A stretch of 64,000 nt of DNA from Methanoculleus caldifontis. Lineage in GTDB: Archaea; Halobacteriota; Methanomicrobia; Methanomicrobiales; Methanoculleaceae. Both the position numbers and the translations under genes were made by a program. The stretch lies in contig NZ_WBKO01000001.1 of NCBI RefSeq assembly GCF_032842345.1, positions 1,488,001 through 1,552,000 on the forward strand, given 5' to 3'. Below, piece by piece: positions 41,136-49,602 of this stretch; position 1 is the stretch's first letter, and the number at the start of each line of letters is the position of its first letter. The notes under the pieces were generated by a model, which was not told the origin of the DNA, ran no database searches, and was given only the letters and a program-made list of their open reading frames with translations.

Positions 41136-41735
41136 ATGCTCGGCATCGTCCCGGGTATCGATCCGGGGGTCTTCTCCCTGGTCATCGTCCCGGCATTCAT
41201 CTTCCTTGCGCGTATCTGCGACGTCACCATCGGGACGATGCGGATCATCTTCGTATCGCGGGGGATGAAGATGATCGCCCCGGTTCTCGGGTTCTTCGAG
41301 GTCTTCATCTGGATCGTCGCCGTCGGTCAGATCTTCCAGAACCTCACGAACCCGCTCAATTATTTTGCCTACGCGGCCGGGTTCGCCACCGGGAACTACG
41401 TCGGGATGCTTGTCGAGGAGAAACTCGCGATGGGGCTTGCGCTCATCCGGATCATCACCCAGCGCGACGCGACGAACCTCATCGACTATCTCCGGGCCGC
41501 GGGCTATGGGGTGACGGTCCTCGACGCCCAGGGGAAGCAGGGGCCGGGCAAGGTCATCTTCTCGGTGGTCAAGAGGAAGAACATCAAGGACGTGGAGGAC
41601 GCCATCCACGAATTCAACCCCAAGGCGTTCTACTCGATAGAGGACGTCCGGCGGGCGGCGGAGGGGACGTTCCCGGTCATCTCGCCGGGCCTGACCCCGT
41701 TCCATCTCGGCAGGGTCATGCGGAAGGGGAAGTGA
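41136..41735 (+). CDS. UPF0316 (DUF2179) membrane protein
   Basis: A 199-residue protein. Three transmembrane helices occur in the first 85 residues ([48 protein letters not shown]), with the family signature [12 protein letters not shown] between the first two. Residues 90-199 form the DUF2179 regulatory beta domain ([19 protein letters not shown]). Members bind cyclic nucleotides or sense ions; the role in archaea is unknown. An AT-rich promoter (AATATTTACATA) lies about 45 nt upstream. The last 20 bp overlap the convergent sugar dehydrogenase-like gene. Confidence 0.85.
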   Translation: MLGIVPGIDPGVFSLVIVPAFIFLARICDVTIGTMRIIFVSRGMKMIAPVLGFFEVFIWIVAVGQIFQNLTNPLNYFAYAAGFATGNYVGMLVEEKLAMGLALIRIITQRDATNLIDYLRAAGYGVTVLDAQGKQGPGKVIFSVVKRKNIKDVEDAIHEFNPKAFYSIEDVRRAAEGTFPVISPGLTPFHLGRVMRKGK

Positions 41736-42879
41736 CCCCCGCGTAGGTTATCCGGTAGACGGCGTTTGCCCGGTCGTCGGAGACCAGGAGCGAGCCGTCG
41801 CCGGCGACCTCGACGTCCACGGGCCTTCCCCACGCGTCCCGCCCCTGGAGCCAGCCCTCGGCGAAGACCTCGTAGGAGGCGGGTGTGCCGTTCTCGAGCG
41901 CGACCATCATCACCCGGTAGCCGATCGGCTCGAGCCTGTTCCAGGAACCATGCTCGGCGATGAAGATCCTGTTCGCGTACTCCTCCGGGAACTGCTCGCC
42001 GTCATAGAACCGCATCCCGAGCGCGGCGACGTGCGGGCCGAGCTCCTGCTCGGGGGGCGTGAACTCTTCGCACGACCGCTCCGTCCCGAACTGCGGGTCG
42101 GCGATCGACCGGCCGTGACAGTAGGGGAACCCAAAGTGCATCCCTGCCTCCGGTGCCCGGTTCAGTTCGTCGGGCGGGACGTCTTCACCGAGCCAGTCGC
42201 GGCCGTTGTCGGTGAACCAGAGTTCGCCGGTCTCGGGATGCCAGTCGAACCCGACCGTGTTCCGGACGCCCCGGGCGTAGACCTCGAGTTCGGTCCCGTC
42301 GGGGTTCATCCGGTGGATCGCGGCGAACCGCTCGTCTTCGGGGTCGCAGACGTTGCAGGGCGCGCCCACCGGGACGTAGAGCTTCCCGTCGGGGCCGAAG
42401 GCGATGAACTTCCAGCCGTGCGCAGCATCACCGGGGAAGGCGTCGCTCACGACCGCCGGCTCGGGCGGGTCCTCCAGGTTCGCCTCGATATCGTCGTAGC
42501 GGAGGATGCGGCTGATTTCGGCGACGTAGAGCGAGCCGTTCCGGAACGCGACCCCGTTCGGAGAGTTCAGGCCGCTGGCGATGAGGATCACCTCGTCTCC
42601 CTTCCCGTCGCCGTCGCGGTCGGGGATGGCGTAGACGTTCCCGGCGCCGCGGGTCCCGACGAAGAGCGTCCCGTTCGGTGAGAGCGCGAGCGATCGCGCC
42701 CCGGTGACGTTCCCGGCGTAGACGTCGATCTCGAACCCCGCAGGCAGGGTGATCGTATCGAGCGGCAGAGGGCCGGCGGCGCCTCCCTGCGGCAGCATGA
42801 CGGCAACGACGACGCCGAGGAGGGCGAGCACCGCGACGGCGACGAGGATGATAACGGTTCTGCGTGACATGAAGGTCAT
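41716..42879 (-). CDS. PQQ-type sugar/sorbosone dehydrogenase-like protein
   Basis: A 387-residue protein with an N-terminal membrane anchor ([22 protein letters not shown]) and a six-bladed beta-propeller: [98 protein letters not shown] and a [18 protein letters not shown] ending. This is the soluble glucose/sorbosone dehydrogenase fold. Archaeal members may bind PQQ or be structural; no PQQ synthesis genes lie nearby. It should face outward. It is convergent with UPF0316. Confidence 0.85.
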   Translation of the reverse strand: MTFMSRRTVIILVAVAVLALLGVVVAVMLPQGGAAGPLPLDTITLPAGFEIDVYAGNVTGARSLALSPNGTLFVGTRGAGNVYAIPDRDGDGKGDEVILIASGLNSPNGVAFRNGSLYVAEISRILRYDDIEANLEDPPEPAVVSDAFPGDAAHGWKFIAFGPDGKLYVPVGAPCNVCDPEDERFAAIHRMNPDGTELEVYARGVRNTVGFDWHPETGELWFTDNGRDWLGEDVPPDELNRAPEAGMHFGFPYCHGRSIADPQFGTERSCEEFTPPEQELGPHVAALGMRFYDGEQFPEEYANRIFIAEHGSWNRLEPIGYRVMMVALENGTPASYEVFAEGWLQGRDAWGRPVDVEVAGDGSLLVSDDRANAVYRITYAGVTSPSA

Positions 42880-43010
42880 CTCCGGGATTCCGGAGGGCGG
42901 GAGCGTATATAGGCGTTACTCCCGGGGGCCGGGGGTGTATCGTCTCCGGGCTCGTTTCAAAAAATTCATCAGGCCGCCGGGAAACTCTCAATACAGGATC
43001 TGTTGCCCCC

Positions 43011-43589
43011 ATGAAGACGCTCGACCTTCTCGTATCCTTCTCTCCCTGGCTCATCTTCGCCGCCCTTGTCGTCTACACCCCGGTGCCGTTCGAGATCACC
43101 CTCCTCGCATCGCTCGCCGCCTCCCTCCTCGTCGGCTACCGCGACCTCAGGGACCGGTTCATCATCGCCTGGACGACGACGCTATTCTTTGCGGTCGTCT
43201 CCGTCCTCGTGCTGGTCATCGGCCTGTTCGAGATCGTCCCGCTCCTCGGCGTCGCCTCGAACGGGGTTCTCCTCCTCGTCACGGTGGGGAGCCTCCTTGC
43301 AGGGGCCCCGTTCACCGAGCAGTACGCACGGCGCGAGGTCTCCGAGGAGGAGTGGACCGACCCCTTCTTCCTCAGGCTGAACCGGCAGCTGACGGTCTTC
43401 TGGGGCCTGATGTTCGTCGTCGGGCTCACGAGCGAGGTCCTCTACGTCCTCTACCCCGGGGCGCTCGGGGTCGTCACGGATATCTGTATCTGGCTCCCGA
43501 TCGTCGGCGGCGCGGTCTTCTCGGCCCGGTACCCGGATTACGCGGAGAAGAGAGCGAGTCTCGCGGGACCTGCGTCGGTACTTCGCTAA
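43011..43589 (+). CDS. predicted membrane protein, unknown function
   Basis: A 192-residue protein with six hydrophobic segments (LLVSFSPWLIFAALVVY, VPFEITLLASLAASLLVGY, TLFFAVVSVLVLVIGLF, NGVLLLVTVGSLLAG, LTVFWGLMFVVGLTSEV, ICIWLPIVGGAVF). It has a moderately conserved charged loop (EQYARREVSEEEWTDPFFLRL) between helices four and five. The pattern recalls septation-protein-A-like or intramembrane proteins of unknown role. The start is supported by an immediate short upstream leader. The repeat field at 43719 begins 130 bp after its stop. Confidence 0.65.
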   Translation: MKTLDLLVSFSPWLIFAALVVYTPVPFEITLLASLAASLLVGYRDLRDRFIIAWTTTLFFAVVSVLVLVIGLFEIVPLLGVASNGVLLLVTVGSLLAGAPFTEQYARREVSEEEWTDPFFLRLNRQLTVFWGLMFVVGLTSEVLYVLYPGALGVVTDICIWLPIVGGAVFSARYPDYAEKRASLAGPASVLR

Positions 43590-43718
43590 AATTTTCGAGG
43601 AAGCTGACCGGAGGTCAAACCACCGACTTTCTTCGAAGCTTGACGGCTTCTCAAGCCCTGTTCCTACAGAACGTCGCACTTCGTACCTTCGGTGCTCAAG
43701 CTCGCTTCGCTCGCTCGC

Positions 43719-43807
43719 TCTTCGCGGCCTTCGCGCCTTCGCGCCTTCGCGTGAGATTTCATTCCTTCCCCACCATTACCTCACGCGAAGCCGCGAAGAA
43801 CGCGAAG
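43719..43807. repeat. GCGAAG repeat, inverted pair 1
   Basis: A reverse copy (43719-43755, reading CTTCGCG.CCTTCGCG) and a forward copy (43780-43807, TCACGCGAAGCCGCGAAG) form an inverted repeat with a 24-nt loop. Further members are at 44846-44875, 44982-45009 and 53468-53498. The units are non-coding and palindromic in pairs. Confidence 0.75.
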
Positions 43808-43820
43808 TCCGGGTCCGGGT

Positions 43821-44020
43821 GCTACCAACTCCTCTTCGCACCTGACGGCACTCATGCTCCTGTCGTTCCGACAGTCGCACTTCGCAGACTCCGGTCTTCT
43901 TGAACTCCTTTCCCTTCGGGAAAGTCGCACTTCGCACCTGACGGTGCTCGAACTCGCTTACGCTCACACTTTGCGGCGCCGCACGAGCCGTATCGCTCAT
44001 TGCCTGGTGCCAGAATTGGC
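43821..44020 (+). repeat. GCACCTGACGG repeat field
   Basis: Several copies of a CGCACCTGACGGYRCTC element (starting near 43837 and 43936) alternate with GTCGCACTTCG units. Similar elements appear at 44890-44940 in reverse and at 45067-45090 forward. No frame codes for a protein. The gap 43590-44059 (470 bp) contains nothing but these repeats. Confidence 0.65.
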
Positions 44021-44059
44021 CAAGTACTGTGCCTGAGGTGCGGAGCGGGCGCTCGTTCC

Positions 44060-44379
44060 TCACCGTCGGAAACGGTCGCCGGTATTCATGTAGACGACGC
44101 CCCCGATGACGATCGCCGCGAAGACGAGCCACGATATGCCGGCCACAACCTCCGGTGCGCCGAGAACTACGGGTAGCAGCCCCCCCCGGCGAGCAGGACA
44201 ACGGAAGCAGCGATCAGGAAATCGCCCACGAATTTCGTCAGTGCTCTTTCGTCGTACTTCGCCCGTTCCTCTGCGGACGCGGTGTTGTAGCCCGCAACGA
44301 GGCTGCTCGCGTTGAAGACCTTGACGACGATCCCGACAAGAAGCATGACCGCTCCGCCGATGAGATTTGCAATCCACAT
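44060..44379 (-). pseudogene. DUF3784 membrane protein, frameshifted
   Basis: The gene starts MWIANLIGGAVMLLV at 44379. The first 66 codons are one frame (helix 1, then YNTASAEERAKYDERAL with FVGDFLIAASVVLLAGG). The remainder, LLPVVLGAPEVVAGISWLV and a final YMNTGDRFRR, lies in another frame ending at 44060. The switch occurs at the run of eight G (minus strand; C at 44180-44187). Joined, it is a normal three-helix DUF3784 protein of about 105 residues. The cause may be a sequencing error, a real mutation or slippage-prone expression. No evidence tells these apart. Confidence 0.75.
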
Positions 44380-44495
44380 GGTCTGCCCGGGGATCCGGTT
44401 TGAGTCTCCGGCGCTATACCGTTCCGGTATTTTCCGGACCGGGTGCACAGGTTTATAGTCTCTCCAGCGATATTGCGAGCGCGGGGAAAAGCCAT

Positions 44496-44783
44496 ATGAT
44501 AACCATTGTTGCGAAATGCACGGTTAAGCCGGAAAAGATCGATGAGTTCATGAAGATCGCCCTCGACCTCGTCGATGCAAGCCGGGGCGAGGAGGGGAAC
44601 GTCTCCTACGACCTCTATGCGGACCTCGCAAACCCCGCGAAGTTCACGTTCATCGAGGCCTGGAAGGACCGGGCCGCGATCGACGCCCACAATGGGACCC
44701 CGCACTTCAAGGGCTTCGGGGAGAGGGCGGGGCCCCTGTTTGCCGGCCCGCTCGATATCGGCCTGTACCGGAGAGTTGTCTGA
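44496..44783 (+). CDS. antibiotic biosynthesis monooxygenase (ABM) family protein
   Basis: A 95-residue dimeric alpha-beta barrel: MITIVAKCTVKPEKIDEFMKI, SRGEEGNVSYDLYADL, FTFIEAWKDRAAIDAHN and TPHFKGFGE. ABM proteins are small cofactor-independent oxygenases or quinone/haem-binding enzymes; in anaerobes they may detoxify quinones. The usual catalytic residues are not fixed in the family, so the substrate is unknown. It starts at the ATG following ATAT at 44494 and is divergent from the DUF3784 gene. The repeat region begins immediately after its stop. Confidence 0.85.
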   Translation: MITIVAKCTVKPEKIDEFMKIALDLVDASRGEEGNVSYDLYADLANPAKFTFIEAWKDRAAIDAHNGTPHFKGFGERAGPLFAGPLDIGLYRRVV

Positions 44784-44816
44784 GAACAAAAACGAGTTCT
44801 CCTTTTTGTACTGACG

Positions 44817-45092
44817 CCTCACGCGAAGGCGGGACATAGACTGATCTCACGCGAAGCCGTGAAGAGCGCGAAGGGCGAGCGCAAGCGGAGATGAGTGCCG
44901 TCAGGTATGAGGTGCGATGGACGGGGCGTCCGGAGCATGAGCACCGCAGGTGCGAAGAGAGTTGTACGCCCACCTGCCGAACTTCGCGCCTTCGCGCCTT
45001 CGCGCGAGACTACATCGACTTGAAGTCCTTCGGTCTTCTCGATCTCCGGCTCTAACGAACCGCCGCACCTCGCACCTGGCGGTGCTCATGCT
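44817..45092. repeat. GCGAAG/GCACCTG repeat cluster 2
   Basis: Forward copies at 44817-44833 (partial) and 44846-44875 (CTCACGCGAAGCCGTGAAG) and a reverse copy at 44982-45009 pair across about 110 nt. GTGCCGTCAGGTATGAGG (44890-44907) and AGCATGAGCACCGCAGGTGCG (44936-44956) are reverse GCACCTG units, and GCACCTGGCGGTGCTCATGC at 45069-45088 is forward. The 362-bp gap 44784-45145 has no gene. Confidence 0.72.
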
Positions 45093-45145
45093 CCGCTCCT
45101 GATGGAACGTCCCACCCCGCGTGAGCCGGAATCGCCGTCCATGAT

Positions 45146-45862
45146 TCATGCGAACCGCCGGATCCCCGCGAGCGGCGGGAGGACCACCACCTCGCCGTCG
45201 ACCTCCACCACGGGCTGGAGGGCGCCCGCATCGACGCGGCGGAGGATGGGGGAGAGGAAGTCGCGGCCCTTCGCGTAGTTGATCACGACGCCGGGGGAGA
45301 GCGGGTTGAACGCCGGCATCACGACGAGGTCTTTGCCCCGGACGGCGCTCTCGCCATAGAGGAAGCAGGGGAATCGGGCCAGATCGATCTCGATCGCCGG
45401 GTGGTCGTGGCCGATGACGAGCGTCCCGTGCTCATCGACCGCCTTGTCGCCGTGGACCACCGTGTAGCCGCCGCGGTCGTAGCGCTCGACTGTCCCTCCC
45501 GCGATAGCGGGGAGCATGGTGTCGTGCGACCCCCTGATCAGGACCACCTCGCACTCCCGTCGGAGCCTTGAGAGGATCGTCTCAAACGTCTCCTTCGTGG
45601 CCCGGCTCACCCGGTCGAAGGCGTGGAAGATGTCGCCGTCGAGGACGAAGACCGCCGGGTTGAACCGGCCGAGAATCGCCTCGAACCGCTCAAGCAGCGT
45701 CTCCTCCTCGTGGAGCGGGAAGTGGAGCCCCTCCCGCCGGAGCGCCTCCGCAAGCCCGATGTGGACGTCGGAGACGACGCAGAGGGATTGGTCGCGGACG
45801 AAGAGCGCGCCCTTGTAGAAGCCGAACCGGCAGAGGAGGTCGGCCTCGGCGACCGCGCTCAT
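45146..45862 (-). CDS. PdeM-like metallophosphoesterase (nuclease)
   Basis: A 238-residue protein starting MSAVAEADLLCRF; its start overlaps the helicase stop by four bases (ATGA). Motifs: VVSDVHIGLAEALRREG (metal 1, DxH), LDGDIFHAF (GD), LIRGSHDTM (GNH-like, GSHD) and VVHGDK with GHDHPAIEI (GHxH). It matches the nuclease that accompanies DNA-ligase-associated or Lhr-type helicases in bacteria, where it nicks or trims DNA. Tight coupling to the helicase upstream indicates a joint DNA-repair role. It should be cytoplasmic. Confidence 0.88.
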   Translation of the reverse strand: MSAVAEADLLCRFGFYKGALFVRDQSLCVVSDVHIGLAEALRREGLHFPLHEEETLLERFEAILGRFNPAVFVLDGDIFHAFDRVSRATKETFETILSRLRRECEVVLIRGSHDTMLPAIAGGTVERYDRGGYTVVHGDKAVDEHGTLVIGHDHPAIEIDLARFPCFLYGESAVRGKDLVVMPAFNPLSPGVVINYAKGRDFLSPILRRVDAGALQPVVEVDGEVVVLPPLAGIRRFA

Positions 45863-48474
45863 GCCGCCGCCCCGCCCTCGATGCTGCTCATCACGCGGCG
45901 CTGGAACTCGCGGAGCATCGTGAGTCTGTCCTGGGCGTAGACCGCGTCCGAGACGCCGAGCGTCGCGATCCCGAACGCGAGCGGGCTTGGGGACGCCGCA
46001 CGGGTCAGGGCGACCTCGATCTCGCCTGCGCCGATCCCGTCGGCGATCCGCCGGATGTTCTCCGCCTCGAACCGGTCGTCGATCACCTCGCGGTAGGTCT
46101 CCCGCATCACGGCGAAGTTCGGGAGTTGTTTTGCAAACTTGATCAGCATATCGGCGCTCACCTGCTGGCGCCGGGCGCTCCTCCTCCTGCCCATATAGTT
46201 TCGGAGGATCATGAACGACCGGGCCGCGTTGATCCGAAAGACTCTCTTTAAGAGCTGGGTCTCCCCGATGGCCTCTTCCAGGATCGCACGGCACTCATCG
46301 GCCCGGATGCTCCGGAGGATCCGGGCGGGATCGGCTCGTTTCTCGAGCGGTATCGAGACCGAGAACCCGGTGTCGCTGATCCCGACCGAGACGTTTGCTG
46401 TCACGTCCCGGGCAATCATATAGGCGACGATCCGGGAGAACCCGTCGTTGAACCGGAGCCCGTAGTTGGTCATGAAGAAGTAGAGCCGGCGCCGGCTCTC
46501 CCGGTCGACCTGCTCCTCGACGACGATCCGGCCCGGCGTCGGGACGGCCTCCCCCCCCATGTAGAGGACCTGCTGCTCGAAGATGGCGCAGATGCTCCGG
46601 GCGCTGTTCTCGTCGACCGGGTAGTCGGCAAGGAGGCGCTCGACGAGTTCCTCCGTCCCCGCGGTCTCCATCGCTTCGAGCATCCTCTCCTTGAACGCGA
46701 GGACGTGGAGGCCGAGGTCGAACGAGAGCGGGAGTTTCTCCGAGAACCAGCTCGGGATCGTCGGCCGGTCGTTCGTCTTGTCGACGTAGAGTTTCCCGCC
46801 CCGGCGGTAGGCGAACCGGTAGCGCTGCCCGCCGAGGGCGAAGACGTCGCCCTTGTTCATCCGTTCGAGATACTTCTCATCCAGGCTGCCGGCAAAAGCC
46901 CCGTCCCGGGTCAGGACGTCGCAGGAGAACTCGTCGGGGATGGTGCCGGAGTTTAAGAAGTAGATCATCCGGGCGTTCTTCCCCCGCCTCCGGACCGTCC
47001 CGGTCTCCGGGTCGTGCCAGACCTTCGCGTAGACCTTCCGCTCCTCGAGCCCCGCATACTCCCCGGCGAGGTAACGGACGACGCTTGCGAGGTCCTCCTC
47101 CTCGAGGTTCCGGTAGCAGTAGGACCGGCGGAAGACCTCGAGCATCCCTTCGACCCGCTGCTCCCCCTCGAGCGCCATCCCGAGGACGTGCTGGGAGAGG
47201 ACGTCGAGACAGTTCTCCGGGATGTGGATCCGGTCCACGAACCCGTTCTGCCCCTCCCGGAGCATCACGGCACACTCCACGAGCTCGTCGCGGTCGAGGA
47301 CGACGATCCTTCCTTTCACCACCTCGCCGAGACGGTGGCCGGCCCGCCCGACCCGCTGGAGGAGCGCCGCCACGGACTTCGGCGACCCGACCTGGAGGAC
47401 GAGGTCGACGTGGGGCATATCGACGCCGAGTTCGAGCGAGGTCGATGTCGTCACCACCTTCACGGCGCCGGTCTTGAGCCGTTCCTCCACGAGGAGCCTT
47501 CCTTCTGCCCCCATCGAGCCGTGGTGGCACCCGGTGTTCTCCTCGGTGTATGACGCCGGGTAGCGGACCCGGAGGTTCTGGAGGATCCGCTCGGCGCCGT
47601 TCCGGGTGTTCGTGAAGACGAGAGTGTTCCGGTGCTCCTGGATGAGGCCGTGGACCGTCGCGTACAGGCTCGCGGCGAGGTCCTCGGGGTTCGTCTCGAT
47701 GAGGTCGGGGACCGGGCAGATGAGGGAGAGGTCGAACTCCCGGGCAAACCGGGTATCGACGATCTCGACCTCGCGCCCGGCGCCGACCAGGAACCGGCCG
47801 ACCTCGTCGAGGGGCTCGATCGTCGCCGAGCACCCGATCCGGGTAAAGCCGCCGCCGGCCTCCTTCACCAGGTCCTCGAGGCGCTCGAGGCTCACCGAGA
47901 GGTGGACCCCGCGTTTTGAGCCCGCGAGGGAGTGGATCTCGTCGACGACGACCCACCTGACCGTCCGGAGGCTCTCGCGGAACTTCGGGGAGTTCAGGAG
48001 GATTCCGAGGGTCTCGGGGGTGATGTTGAGGATGTGCGGGGGTTTTCGCGCCATCTTTGCCTTCTCGGCCCGCGAGACGTCCCCGTGCCGGATGGCGTGC
48101 CGGACCGGGGTGTGGGGGACCCCCCGCTCGCGGGCGATCTCCTCAATCCCCTCGAGCGGCAGGCTGAGATTTTTGTGGATGTCGTTTGCGAGCGACTTGA
48201 GCGGGGAGATGTAGAGGCAGTAGACGCTGTCTTCAAGCCCGCCGTTCCGTGCCCGGACGAAGAGATCGTCGATGATCGCGAGGAACGCCGCGAGGGTCTT
48301 CCCCGACCCCGTCGGCGAGCAGATGAGGACATTCCTTCCATCGTGGATGAGTGGAACCGCCATCTTCTGCGGCGGCGTGAACCGTCCTCCAAGCCTCTGC
48401 ATGCACCATTCCCGTACGTTCTCGTCGAGGAGATCGAGGATCTCCCCGTCCTGGCACCCTTCCTGCCCCGCCAT
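45859..48474 (-). CDS. lhr: Lhr-type ATP-dependent DNA helicase
   Basis: An 871-residue superfamily 2 helicase. Walker A is CSPTGSGKTLAAFLA, motif II VVDEIHSLAG, motif III GCSATIEP, motif IV FTNTRNGAERIL, motif V TSLELGVDMPHVDLV, motif VI QRVGRAGHR. These are followed by the winged-helix and Lhr-core C-terminal domains (GSLDEKYLERMNKGDVFALGG, NSARSICAIFEQQVLYMGG). Archaeal Lhr proteins unwind DNA and DNA-RNA hybrids in repair. Its length matches archaeal Lhr (Hel112). It is followed directly by the PdeM-like nuclease. The start is a Met 25 residues before REWCMQRLGG. Confidence 0.92.
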   Translation of the reverse strand: MAGQEGCQDGEILDLLDENVREWCMQRLGGRFTPPQKMAVPLIHDGRNVLICSPTGSGKTLAAFLAIIDDLFVRARNGGLEDSVYCLYISPLKSLANDIHKNLSLPLEGIEEIARERGVPHTPVRHAIRHGDVSRAEKAKMARKPPHILNITPETLGILLNSPKFRESLRTVRWVVVDEIHSLAGSKRGVHLSVSLERLEDLVKEAGGGFTRIGCSATIEPLDEVGRFLVGAGREVEIVDTRFAREFDLSLICPVPDLIETNPEDLAASLYATVHGLIQEHRNTLVFTNTRNGAERILQNLRVRYPASYTEENTGCHHGSMGAEGRLLVEERLKTGAVKVVTTSTSLELGVDMPHVDLVLQVGSPKSVAALLQRVGRAGHRLGEVVKGRIVVLDRDELVECAVMLREGQNGFVDRIHIPENCLDVLSQHVLGMALEGEQRVEGMLEVFRRSYCYRNLEEEDLASVVRYLAGEYAGLEERKVYAKVWHDPETGTVRRRGKNARMIYFLNSGTIPDEFSCDVLTRDGAFAGSLDEKYLERMNKGDVFALGGQRYRFAYRRGGKLYVDKTNDRPTIPSWFSEKLPLSFDLGLHVLAFKERMLEAMETAGTEELVERLLADYPVDENSARSICAIFEQQVLYMGGEAVPTPGRIVVEEQVDRESRRRLYFFMTNYGLRFNDGFSRIVAYMIARDVTANVSVGISDTGFSVSIPLEKRADPARILRSIRADECRAILEEAIGETQLLKRVFRINAARSFMILRNYMGRRRSARRQQVSADMLIKFAKQLPNFAVMRETYREVIDDRFEAENIRRIADGIGAGEIEVALTRAASPSPLAFGIATLGVSDAVYAQDRLTMLREFQRRVMSSIEGGAAA

Positions 48475-48688
48475 CTTCCGTCACTCGCTGTTGTCGCTCC
48501 GGGTCCCGCCGTGCGCACTCCCGCATCCGGTTGCGGGAGCGGCTGGCCCGTGCAATTCCTGATCGACCCCTCGTGCGGGGGATTAAACAAACATCGGCGC
48601 AATGCCTCTTATCGGGGCTCAGGTCTGCGGATAATCCCCTGTTTTCCGTGATTCCGCGACTCTTTTGCCCCGGACGCCGCGCCGAACT

Positions 48689-48782
48689 TTGTATATATTC
48701 TGGAACCATCCGGTATAGTCTTTGTGCCGGCCGACGCCGGGATGGGTATGGGATGTGACGCAAATGGGGGATTTTTTCTCCT
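48689..48782 (+). ncRNA. candidate small RNA
   Basis: A TATA box at 48689-48700 predicts a start near 48722. The following 55-60 nt contain a five-base-pair hairpin CCGGC/GCCGG and end in a run of six T (48772-48777), an archaeal terminator-like signal. No ORF fits. This is a prediction only. Confidence 0.3.
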
Positions 48783-48946
48783 GATTATCGCTTATCGTGC
48801 CGTTTGTGCCGCCATCCCCGATCCCGGCCGCATGCCGTCGCCGCCGTTTCTCCAGGGCACACTCGTCCGGGGTTTTACGCCAATCGCGCCGCCGGATCGC
48901 GCAGGGCCGCGAGCCCCTCCAATCGCCTCACGTACCGGGGCATTTG

Positions 48947-48956
48947 AGATATTCTA
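48947..48956 (+). promoter_or_regulatory. putative TATA box of hxlB
   Basis: AGATATTCTA lies 37 nt before the ATG at 48993, leaving a short leader with AGAGGAAC as Shine-Dalgarno-like element. Confidence 0.45.
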
Positions 48957-48992
48957 ATGTAGGATCTCGTGAAACGTAAGAGAGGAACTACA

Positions 48993-49592
48993 ATGACAAC
49001 TCACCCGGTAAAAAATATGATGCGGCTGATGGCGACGAAGATCCGGACCATCGCGGACGTTATGTCCGACGACGAGATCGATGCGCTCCTAAACGAGATC
49101 CTCAACGCGAACCGCATCTACACCATGGGCGCCGGGCGCTCGGGCCTCGTGGCGAAGGCGTTTGCCATGCGCCTGATGCATCTCGGCCTCTCGGCGTTCG
49201 TCGTCGGGGAGACGGTGACCCCGGCCATGAAGCCGGGAGACGTCATCATCGCCTTCTCCGGCTCCGGCGCGACCAAGACGGTCGCGGATATCTCCGAGAC
49301 CGCAAAGGAGATCGGCGGGCGGGTCTGCCTCATCACCTCCAAGCGGGAATCAAGGATCGGCCGTATCGCCGACTGCATCGTCATCATCGAGAGCCAGCGG
49401 GACAGGGTCCCCGACGAGTCGGTGGAGTTCGAGATCCGGCAGATGATGGGCGAGCACAAGTCTTTCGCGCCGCTCGGCACCATCTTCGAGACGACCGCCA
49501 TGGTCTTTGCCGATGCGCTCATATCCCGGCTGATGGAGATCACCCAGTGCAGGCCCGAAGACCTCCAGTGCCGGCACGCGAACATCGAGTGA
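48993..49592 (+). CDS. hxlB: 6-phospho-3-hexuloisomerase (SIS domain)
   Basis: A 199-residue protein starting MTTHPVKNMMRL. The SIS sugar-isomerase domain is clear: YTMGAGRSGLVAKAFAMRLMHLG, GDVIIAFSGSGATKTV (phosphosugar-binding) and PLGTIFETTAMVFADALI (catalytic Glu region). PHI interconverts hexulose-6-phosphate and fructose-6-phosphate in the ribulose monophosphate route; in methanogens it works with Hps/Fae to make ribulose phosphate or remove formaldehyde. It opens a same-strand group with the aminotransferase (10 bp on) and M42 peptidase (7 bp on). The first Met of the open frame (48969) is less likely because a Shine-Dalgarno-like AGAGGAAC precedes this one. Confidence 0.9.
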   Translation: MTTHPVKNMMRLMATKIRTIADVMSDDEIDALLNEILNANRIYTMGAGRSGLVAKAFAMRLMHLGLSAFVVGETVTPAMKPGDVIIAFSGSGATKTVADISETAKEIGGRVCLITSKRESRIGRIADCIVIIESQRDRVPDESVEFEIRQMMGEHKSFAPLGTIFETTAMVFADALISRLMEITQCRPEDLQCRHANIE

Positions 49593-49602
49593 GGAGATAT
49601 AC

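Larger units (their letters stand above)
48475..48992. other. intergenic region with promoters and possible small RNA
   Basis: The gap between the helicase start and hxlB is 518 bp. It holds a strong TATA (TTGTATATATTC at 48689-48700), a CCGGC-CGAC-GCCGG hairpin (48727-48740), a T-run at 48772-48777 that could end a short RNA, and a second TATA-like AGATATTCTA (48947-48956) for hxlB. No open frame looks coding. Confidence 0.45.

Noticed and set aside
43719-45092. CRISPR array
   Set aside because: The repeats are irregular in spacing, occur in both orientations and have no unique spacers of equal size; no cas gene lies in the window.
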